DNA of 21,672 nucleotides from JBDZUZ01 sp040255445. GTDB lineage: Bacteria; Planctomycetota; Phycisphaerae; Phycisphaerales; UBA1924. The stretch lies in assembly GCA_040255445.1 (NCBI GenBank), contig JBDZUZ010000055.1:1-21672 (forward strand), given 5' to 3'. The notes below the pieces were generated by a model. That model searched no databases. It saw only the letters and a program-made list of their open reading frames with translations, and had not been told where the DNA came from. Positions within the stretch are counted from its first letter, which is position 1, and each line of letters starts with the position of its first letter. Below are positions 7,964 to 13,959 of the stretch, one piece after another. The translations under genes and the position numbers were made by a program.

Positions 7964-9064
7964 TCACTGCATCGGCCGGACCGAATCGTTCCGCTCCACG
8001 CGGTAGAGCGTGGGCAGCAGATAGTTGCGGCCGTCGTACACCAGCACCCGGCCACTCACGTTGAAGACGATCTCGTCGCCCCGCGTCGCGGCGACCGACT
8101 CCATCCTCTGCAGCAGCCGGCTGGGCAGCAGCACCAGCGGCGCCTCGCGCGGGCTGTCGGGGCCGTTGTCGAACATGAAAGCGAAGCGGCCGCTCTCGCC
8201 CGAGAGCCGCACCATCCGGCCACGCCGGTTGGTCATGACCGTGCCCTCGGGCGTCAGCGCGGGTTGCTCGGCATTCTCGCCCTCGGTGGTCTCCGCCGCG
8301 GGGGGCGACTGCATCAGCCGCTGGCCGCGCTCGGTCTCCAGTTCCTTGATGAGTTCCGCGACCTCCGGGTCGTCGGCGGTGCGGGCCTCCGTCGTCGGCG
8401 TGACCGCCGCCGGGGTCTGGTCTGCCGGGGTCTGGTCTGCCGGGGTTTGGGCGGCGGGGGTCTGGGACGCCGGCGTCTGCTGGCCGTTGGTCTCGCGGAC
8501 CATCGCGAAGGCGGTCGGCAGCATGTACTGACGGTCGCGGTACGCGAAGAGCTGCCCGCTCACCGAGACCCGCGCCGAGTCGCCGAGTGACTGCGTGACC
8601 GCGAGGAGCTGACCGAGCTTCTGGCAGGGCAGCAGCACCATGGGCGAGTCAGGCAAACGCAGGGCTCCGGGTTGATCCTCCGCCGAGTCGGGCAGGAAGA
8701 TCGCATCGCCGCCGGCGGTGCGGATCAGCGTGCCCGTGCGGCCGGCGAGAAAGGTCCCCTCCGGATAGACGCGGGTGACGCGGGTGGGCCTCCCGATCTG
8801 GCGGAGGTCTGGTGCGAGGCCGCTCCCGGGGTTAAGGCCCGGCACCGCCTGCTGCGGCGGCCGCGCGGGCGTGGGCGCGACCGGATCGGTCTTGGGCCGA
8901 CGCCGCTGCTGATCGAGGAGGTCGTCATCGATCGAGGGGTCGTTGAGCGCGGGGTCACGGGCCGGGTTGGGCTCTTCCTTGACCGGCGGCTGCGCGATCA
9001 CGGCCGTCGAGACGGCAAGCCCGGCCGCGATCGCGGTCCAGCGTGTGCGGTTGCTCTTCGCCAT
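7964..9064 (-). CDS. Secreted protein with duplicated unknown domain and TPA linker
   Basis: Predicted 366 residues. The ATG at 9064 is preceded by GAGGAG (9072-9077) at 7 bases and begins a signal peptide (MAKSNRTRW, a hydrophobic stretch, then about AVIAQ at 21-25). After a Pro/Asp-rich segment come two related domains, about 102-190 and 273-357. Both begin EGT, contain a run ending in VLLP and a later VSG, and end Y-x-x-R-x-Y-x-LPT (YRDRQYMLPT and YDGRNYLLPT). A linker of TPA repeats (about 197-223) and a short Glu-rich helix (about 233-250) join them. I do not recognise a catalytic motif; beta-rich domains are expected. It is likely periplasmic or cell-envelope located. It faces nuoH across a shared terminator, and there is no operon partner. 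The gene is well supported, the function unknown. Confidence 0.82.
   Translation of the reverse strand: MAKSNRTRWTAIAAGLAVSTAVIAQPPVKEEPNPARDPALNDPSIDDDLLDQQRRRPKTDPVAPTPARPPQQAVPGLNPGSGLAPDLRQIGRPTRVTRVYPEGTFLAGRTGTLIRTAGGDAIFLPDSAEDQPGALRLPDSPMVLLPCQKLGQLLAVTQSLGDSARVSVSGQLFAYRDRQYMLPTAFAMVRETNGQQTPASQTPAAQTPADQTPADQTPAAVTPTTEARTADDPEVAELIKELETERGQRLMQSPPAAETTEGENAEQPALTPEGTVMTNRRGRMVRLSGESGRFAFMFDNGPDSPREAPLVLLPSRLLQRMESVAATRGDEIVFNVSGRVLVYDGRNYLLPTLYRVERNDSVRPMQ
8396..8476 (-). repeat. TPA-type repeat tract in the secreted protein linker
   Basis: Degenerate 15-base units encode QTPA(A/D/S) about five times between the two copies of the duplicated domain. The tract is in frame and could vary in copy number without breaking the gene. 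Such Pro/Thr/Ala linkers are usually extended and flexible in exported proteins. Confidence 0.7.
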
Positions 9065-9120
9065 CCGTGCGCTCCTCATGCCCAGCACTCTTGCTGCCTG
9101 TCTCACAACGCCCCGCAAGC

Positions 9121-9168
9121 CCGCCGCGCACCGACCGGAAGGCCGGCGCGGCGGTTGGATCCTAACCG
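9121..9168. promoter_or_regulatory. Hairpin and adjacent inverted repeat upstream of secreted-protein gene
   Basis: A 9-base perfect inverted repeat (ccgccgcgc at 9121-9129 with its complement at 9146-9154, 16-base loop) is followed by a compact near-palindrome at 9152-9168 (cggtt, ggatcct, aaccg). They lie 57-104 bases upstream of the minus-strand ATG at 9064, in the intergenic region shared with the divergent tRNA gene. The palindrome could be an operator, and the hairpin part of a 5' leader. No assignment can be made. Confidence 0.3.
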
Positions 9169-9279
9169 TCCCGGCTCATCATCGGCAGACACGCCCCGTT
9201 CACTCGCCCGCGGGCTTCGGTTCAGCTATGGTTGCTCTCGCTCTGCGGAGGGCCATTTGGCCCCCCGGAATGGACGCCC

Positions 9280-9360
9280 GGGCGGGTGCCAGAGTGGTCA
9301 AATGGGACGGATTGCAAATCCGTTGCGCAAGCTTCGTGGGTTCGAATCCCACCCCGCCCT
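9280..9360 (+). tRNA. tRNA-Cys (anticodon GCA) with extended variable region
   Basis: A complete cloverleaf can be drawn by hand: acceptor stem gggcggg (9280-9286) with cccgccc (9353-9359), a 3-bp D stem cca/tgg (9289-9291 with 9303-9305), anticodon stem acgga/tccgt (9307-9311 with 9319-9323) with loop ttgcaaa and anticodon GCA at 9314-9316, and T stem gtggg/cccac (9336-9340 with 9348-9352) with loop ttcgaat. The discriminator base is T (9360), the usual identity base for cysteinyl-tRNA synthetase. CCA is not encoded. The variable region (9324-9335) is 12 bases and can form a 2-bp stem with a GCAA loop, which together with the 3-bp D stem resembles class II tRNAs (Leu, Ser, Tyr) rather than the usual short-variable-loop tRNA-Cys. 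A run of four T follows directly. Confidence 0.93.
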
Positions 9361-9497
9361 TTTCCCGAGCTGGTCCTGTTCGCGGCCGCGATCAAGGCTC
9401 GGCGCTCGGGTTCGTTATCTCGACCCGACCCATCCCCGGCTCCCCGCGCTCTCCGCCGCCCGATCGGCCGACGCCGCGGCCTACGAGACACCGACGC

Positions 9498-10277
9498 ATG
9501 ACCGCCACCCAACCGACGACTCCGGTCCAGACCGCCGGGGCGGGTGTCATGGACGCGTCCTACGCCCGCGACCGCCTCAACCGGCCCCACCTGGTCTTCC
9601 GCTACAAGAGCCGGGCCCTCATCGCCTACCGCCTCTACCGCAAGTTCAGCCGCTTCGCCCACGCCCCGCGGATCCTGGACATGGGCGCGGCCGAGGGGCG
9701 GACCATGGCCGAACTGCACCGGCTGCTGGGCGCGGAAGAGTCGATCGGCATCGAGTACGCCCCGGACCTGATCGCCGCGGCGGGCGACCTGCCCGACCAT
9801 TGCCGGCTGCTCCGCGGCGATGTGACCAAGCCGATCGATGAACTCAAGCCCGGATCGTTTGAATTGATCACCGCGCTGGCGGTGCTCGAGCACCTCGACA
9901 ACCCCGCCGAAATGGCGGTGCGGGTGCGCGAGTACCTCAAGCCCGGGGGCATCTTTATCGCGACCTGCCCGTCTCCCTTCTGGGACAAGGTCTCGGGCGC
10001 TGTGGGGCTCCACAAGGACGAGCACCACACGATGGAGTTCAACAAGCAGGCGTTCACGAAGCTCGCGCTCAAGGCGGGGCTCGAGCCCCTCGAGTACCGG
10101 CCATTCATGTTCGCGCCGGTGGGCTTCCTGCCCTACCTCAAGATCAGCGTGCCGCCGCGGTTGGCGATGCGTATCGATGCGTTGATCGCGCCGATCCCGA
10201 TCCTGAACCTGATGATGGTCAACCAGGTCTTCGCAGCGCGACGACCCCCCGAAGACAGCGGAACCAACACGCGATGA
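9498..10277 (+). CDS. Class I SAM-dependent methyltransferase
   Basis: Predicted 259 residues. ILDMGAAEGRTMAEL (59-73) is motif I, IEYAPD (85-90) the acidic ribose-binding segment, RGDVT (106-110) motif III-like, and FELITALAVLEHLDNP (121-136) motif IV with the EHL pattern of Methyltransf_11-type enzymes, followed by LKPGGIFIATCPSP (147-160). The ATG at 9498 is the first plausible start after the tRNA; only a weak purine run precedes it, and an internal ATG at 9549 would remove a low-complexity leader. The substrate is unknown. Its ATGA overlap with the next gene places it at the head of a glycan-related transcription unit, so a lipid, sugar or glycan acceptor is likely. Confidence 0.86.
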   Translation: MTATQPTTPVQTAGAGVMDASYARDRLNRPHLVFRYKSRALIAYRLYRKFSRFAHAPRILDMGAAEGRTMAELHRLLGAEESIGIEYAPDLIAAAGDLPDHCRLLRGDVTKPIDELKPGSFELITALAVLEHLDNPAEMAVRVREYLKPGGIFIATCPSPFWDKVSGAVGLHKDEHHTMEFNKQAFTKLALKAGLEPLEYRPFMFAPVGFLPYLKISVPPRLAMRIDALIAPIPILNLMMVNQVFAARRPPEDSGTNTR

Positions 10278-11992
10278 CGACAGCACAGGCCCCGACGGCG
10301 AGCGCTCACAGTGCCATGACGCAGACACCCACCCGCGACATCTACACGCGACTCGCGCTCCCCTACATCCCGCGGCTGCTGCACCTGATCGACCGCAACC
10401 CCTTCAGCCGCACCTTCGGGTGCTTCGACCGCGCGTTCTGGCATTACCGCACGATGGACTTCCCCTGCGGCATGTCGCAGGAATTCGTGCTCCCGCTCGC
10501 GCTGGTCTACGCGAAGGACTACCCCGGTAACCCGTTCCGCGGCGTCGAACGCATCCGCGAGCTCGCCGAGGGCGCGGTGCGCTACATGATCCCCAGCTCG
10601 TACCCCAACGGGACGACCGACGATTACTTCCCGTTCGAACGCGCGATGGGCGCGCTGGTCTTCAGCCTGTACGCCGCGAGCGAGGCGTACCAGGTGCTGG
10701 GGATGAAGGATGAGAAGGTCGTCGACCTCTTCGCCAAGCGCGTCGAGCACCTGGCCGATGAGAACGAGACCGGCCAGCTCGCGAACCATCAGGCGCTGGC
10801 GGCGCTCGCCGCGTACAACGTGTACCTGATCACGGGTGATGAGAAGCACCGGCGCGTCGCGGACGATCGTGCTGCGCTCACGATCTCCTGGCAGAACAAG
10901 CAGGAGGGCTGGTTCCAGGAGTACGAAGGCGCCGACCCGGGCTACCACACCTGCTCGATCGACTTTCTGGGCAAGCTCGTGCAGAAGCGGGCGAAGAAGG
11001 CCGGCCGCGCGTTCGGTGATGACGAGCTCATCAAGCCGCTCGTCAAGGCGGTCGAGTTCGCGTGGAACTTCATGCACCCCGATGGGTCGTACGGCGGCGA
11101 GTACGGCAGCCGCAACACCTACCACTTCTACCCGCACGGTTTTGAGCTGATGGCGCCTTTCACCGACAAGGCCGGCCAGATCGCCGATGGGTTCCTCGCG
11201 GGGGCGATGAAGGGCAAACGGTACATCAACGATGACGACCGCATGACGGCGCACTACGTCTATGACTTCCTGCATGCGTGGGAGGACTTTGCGCCCCGCC
11301 GGCCGCGGCCGATGGCCGAGGACCGTGCAAAGGCGGAAACCCGCTGGATGCCGGGCTGCAAGATGGCCGTGCGGTTCTCCGGCGAGGAATCAGCGCGGCC
11401 GTACCACGCCGTCGCGAACCTGAGCAAAGGCGGCGTGATCAAGGTCTTCGACAGCGAGGGGCCGGTCGCATCCGACACCGGCATCATCGCGCAGCTCGAC
11501 GACGGCAAGACCGTGGTCTCGCACCTCGTACTCAACGACTCGCCGGTCAAGGCCGATGCGAACCGCGGCGAGTTCAGTGTCACCACACCGCTCTGCTACC
11601 GCAAGCACAAACTGCCCACGCCCTTCACCAACATCATCTTCCGCGCTGCGATGATCACCGTCGGCCGCTTCAACGCCAACCTGGTCCGCAGCACGCTGCA
11701 GAAGATCCTGATCACCGGCAAGCCGACGACGCAGTGGCAGGTGACCCGCACGATCCGATTCGCGGCCGACAGCGTCACCGTCGAAGACCGCATCCCCGAC
11801 GATCTGCCCGCGAAGCGGCTGGCGGTCGGCTCCGATGCGACGAGCATCTACGTCGCCAATAGCAACGTCTACCAGGAGTCCGTGCTCTGCCGCTGGCAGC
11901 ACGCCGACCTCAAGAAGCTGCCGCTCGAGAACGGCCAGCGCCTCTGGACCCGCACCTACCACCGTGGCTCCGGCCACGGGCTCCGCGACTGA
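10274..11992 (+). CDS. Predicted alpha-toroid/beta-sandwich (heparinase II/III-like) protein
   Basis: Predicted 572 residues, no signal peptide, translationally coupled to the methyltransferase by an ATGA overlap. The N-terminal ~340 residues are helical with landmarks spaced as in an (alpha/alpha)n toroid: DDYFPFERAMGALVFSLYAASEAY (an aromatic and acidic helix, about 116-139), GQLANHQALAALAAYNVY (167-184) containing an Asn-His pair, GWFQEYEGADPGYHT (212-226), and GGEYGSRNTYHFYPHG (274-289). The C-terminal ~220 residues look beta-rich (RTIRFAADSVTVEDRI and similar strands), as in heparinase II/III-like lyases. The combination suggests a polysaccharide lyase, epimerase or glycan-binding protein working in the cytoplasm beside the glycosyltransferases. 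Family placement is by pattern only, and catalysis is not proven. A second in-frame ATG at codon 15 is an alternative start. Confidence 0.72.
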   Translation: MTTAQAPTASAHSAMTQTPTRDIYTRLALPYIPRLLHLIDRNPFSRTFGCFDRAFWHYRTMDFPCGMSQEFVLPLALVYAKDYPGNPFRGVERIRELAEGAVRYMIPSSYPNGTTDDYFPFERAMGALVFSLYAASEAYQVLGMKDEKVVDLFAKRVEHLADENETGQLANHQALAALAAYNVYLITGDEKHRRVADDRAALTISWQNKQEGWFQEYEGADPGYHTCSIDFLGKLVQKRAKKAGRAFGDDELIKPLVKAVEFAWNFMHPDGSYGGEYGSRNTYHFYPHGFELMAPFTDKAGQIADGFLAGAMKGKRYINDDDRMTAHYVYDFLHAWEDFAPRRPRPMAEDRAKAETRWMPGCKMAVRFSGEESARPYHAVANLSKGGVIKVFDSEGPVASDTGIIAQLDDGKTVVSHLVLNDSPVKADANRGEFSVTTPLCYRKHKLPTPFTNIIFRAAMITVGRFNANLVRSTLQKILITGKPTTQWQVTRTIRFAADSVTVEDRIPDDLPAKRLAVGSDATSIYVANSNVYQESVLCRWQHADLKKLPLENGQRLWTRTYHRGSGHGLRD

Positions 11993-12010
11993 GCCTCCTT
12001 CAACCACACA

Positions 12011-12913
12011 ATGAACGCACCCAGCACCCACACCGAGCCCGGCGTTTCCGTCGTGATTCCCTGCTACCGCGAGGAGAACGCGATCGAGGCGACCATCGCG
12101 CAGGTCCAGGCGGCGATGCAGCAGGTGCCGCACGCATGGGAAATCATCGCCGTCAACGATGCGAGCCCCGACCGCACCGGCGAGATGCTCGATGAGCTTG
12201 CCAAGACCACGAGCAACCTCCGCGTGCTGCACAACCAGCGGAACCAGGGTTACGGCGGCTCGCTCAAGCGCGGCATCTCGGCCTCGAAGTACGACCGCAT
12301 CGTGATCACCGACGCCGATGGCACCTACCCCAACGACCGAATCCCCGAGCTCGTCGCCGGCCTCGACCGCGCCGACATGGTGGTGGGGGCCCGCATCGGG
12401 GCGAACGTCAACATCCCCATGATCCGCCGGCCCGCGAAGTGGATGTTGACCCGCTACGCCCGCTGGCTCGCCGGAGCGGACATCAAGGACCTCAACTCCG
12501 GCTTGCGCGCGGTCTGGGCCCGCCATGTCTACAGCGTCTGGAACATGCTGCCCAACGGCTTCAGCTTCACGACGACGATCACCATCGCCTCGCACGTGAA
12601 CCGCCTCGCCGTCGACTATCTGCCCATCGACTACTACAAGCGCGTCGGCAGCAGCACCATCCGCCCGATCCGTGACACGCTGCGGTTCTTCTTCCTGGTC
12701 GTCCGCACGATCATGATGTTCCGCCCGCTCCCCGTCTTCGGCACGCTCGCTGTCATCCTCATGATCATGGGCGTGCTCGTCGGCACGCTGGGCAAGCTCG
12801 TGCTCGGCGAAGTGCCCGATGTCGCCAGCGGTGTGCTCTTCATGAGCGGCATGAACTTCCTGGGCCTGGGGTTGCTGGGCGACCTGATCAACGCCCGGCG
12901 CGGCAACGCATGA
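12011..12913 (+). CDS. GT2 glycosyltransferase with C-terminal membrane helices
   Basis: Predicted 300 residues of the dolichol/undecaprenol-phosphate mannose synthase-like GT2 family. VSVVIPCYREENAI (12-25) opens the GT-A fold, VNDASPDRT (48-56) contacts the nucleotide, TDADGTYP (100-107) holds the DxD-type metal site with D101 and D103, DLNSGLRAV (160-168) is the acceptor-side motif, and VGSSTIRP (212-219) the usual Arg/Ser-rich loop. Two hydrophobic segments (about 243-263 and 272-293) anchor it in the cytoplasmic membrane. Such enzymes transfer a hexose to a polyprenyl phosphate, producing lipid-linked donors for GT-C enzymes. This fits the nearby GT-C gene at 13895-16420. It overlaps the flippase-like gene by ATGA. 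No clear Shine-Dalgarno is seen in the 18-base gap before it. Confidence 0.9.
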   Translation: MNAPSTHTEPGVSVVIPCYREENAIEATIAQVQAAMQQVPHAWEIIAVNDASPDRTGEMLDELAKTTSNLRVLHNQRNQGYGGSLKRGISASKYDRIVITDADGTYPNDRIPELVAGLDRADMVVGARIGANVNIPMIRRPAKWMLTRYARWLAGADIKDLNSGLRAVWARHVYSVWNMLPNGFSFTTTITIASHVNRLAVDYLPIDYYKRVGSSTIRPIRDTLRFFFLVVRTIMMFRPLPVFGTLAVILMIMGVLVGTLGKLVLGEVPDVASGVLFMSGMNFLGLGLLGDLINARRGNA

Positions 12914-13959
12914 GCGAGCCGGCTCCAGCACGTCCGGCGCCCCCGGCACGCGCGGCCCGCAGTGAATCGCTCAAGCGCACACTCCGCATCACGCTCTCGC
13001 TGGCGGGGATGTCGGTCTGTATCGCGCTGCTCGTTCGCACGGTCGATATCGCCGCGGCGGCTCGCGCGGTCCGCGCTGCGGATGGACGCTGGCTGCTCGC
13101 CGCGGTCGCCGCGGCGGTCCTGCTCACGGTGATGATCGCACTCCGCCTCTGGTGGTTGCTCCGCTCCTCGGGCCGACCACGCTCCTTCCGGGCCTGCTGG
13201 TCGGCGATCATGGCATCGCTCACGCTCAACGCCGTACTCCCCGCTCGCGCGGGCGACCTCATCAAGGCCGTCTTCATCGCCAGGGACCGCGACGAGATCC
13301 GCCCGATGCTGGGCGTCATGGTGATCGAGCGCCTCCTCGATATCGCCGCGCTCGCATCGATCGCCGGGGTCGCCGCTGTGGTCTCCGGTCAGGCGGCCGT
13401 CGCGGGTATCGCCGTCGCACTTCTCGCCGCCGCGGCGACACTGCTCGCGCTCCTCCGCTGGGCGCCCAATCTCCTCCCGCAGCGCATGTCCAAGCTCAGC
13501 GCAGGCCTCAGCGAGCCGGCCCAGCGGCTGCTTGCTCGCCCCGCTCACACCGCCGCGGCGTTCGTCGTGGCGCTCGCCTGCTGGGCCGTCAACATCGGTC
13601 TCTTCGCGATGCTGCTCCGCGCTGTCGGCGCGGATCCGACCCCGGCGCAGGCGGCGGGCGCACTGCCGCTCGGTGTCCTGGTGGGCGCACTCCCGATCTC
13701 GATCGCCGGCATCGGCACGCGCGATGCGGTGCTGGTGTTCCTGCTCCGGGGCGTGGTCGATGAGCCGCTCGTGCTCGCCGGCTCGTTCCTGTATCTGGTT
13801 GTGGGCTACTGGTTCCTCGCGGTCGTCGGGCTGCTGAGTTTGGGCGGCAAGGCGCTGGGGAGCCTGCGCCGGTCCGCCGCGGCGGTCGCCGCGGTCACGC
13901 CGATCGACGCGACCACGCCGCCAGCCGATACAGCGCGTACACCGCCGCCACCGCGATGA
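12910..13959 (+). CDS. Flippase-like (LPG-synthase TM family) membrane protein
   Basis: Predicted 349 residues with about eight transmembrane segments after a Pro/Ala-rich cytoplasmic start. Landmarks of the lysylphosphatidylglycerol synthase transmembrane/AglD-like family (PF03706-type) are SLTLNAVLPARAGDLIKAVFI (103-123) with the conserved R-x-GD, VMVIERLLDI (136-145), and ALPISIAGIGTRDAVLVFLL (260-279) with the GIGTRD turn. Members are often encoded beside polyprenyl-phosphate glycosyltransferases and are suspected to move or support lipid-linked sugars; the activity of most is unproven. The ATGA overlap with the GT2 gene suggests the two form one functional unit. The polar tail (about 325-349) is coded by DNA that also codes, antisense, for the end of the next gene. 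Confidence 0.88.
   Translation: MSEPAPARPAPPARAARSESLKRTLRITLSLAGMSVCIALLVRTVDIAAAARAVRAADGRWLLAAVAAAVLLTVMIALRLWWLLRSSGRPRSFRACWSAIMASLTLNAVLPARAGDLIKAVFIARDRDEIRPMLGVMVIERLLDIAALASIAGVAAVVSGQAAVAGIAVALLAAAATLLALLRWAPNLLPQRMSKLSAGLSEPAQRLLARPAHTAAAFVVALACWAVNIGLFAMLLRAVGADPTPAQAAGALPLGVLVGALPISIAGIGTRDAVLVFLLRGVVDEPLVLAGSFLYLVVGYWFLAVVGLLSLGGKALGSLRRSAAAVAAVTPIDATTPPADTARTPPPPR

Noticed and set aside
8396..8476. TPA repeat tract or collagen tract as a CRISPR array
   Set aside because: Both are in-frame, short-unit coding repeats without unique spacers.
9280..9360. tRNA gene as an integration site of a genomic island
   Set aside because: No integrase and no direct repeat of the tRNA 3' end were seen in the window.
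11390..12949. 519-codon open frame on the minus strand
   Set aside because: It is antisense to the toroid-like and GT2 genes, with a low-complexity Ala/Val/Asp/Gly composition and no recognisable domain.
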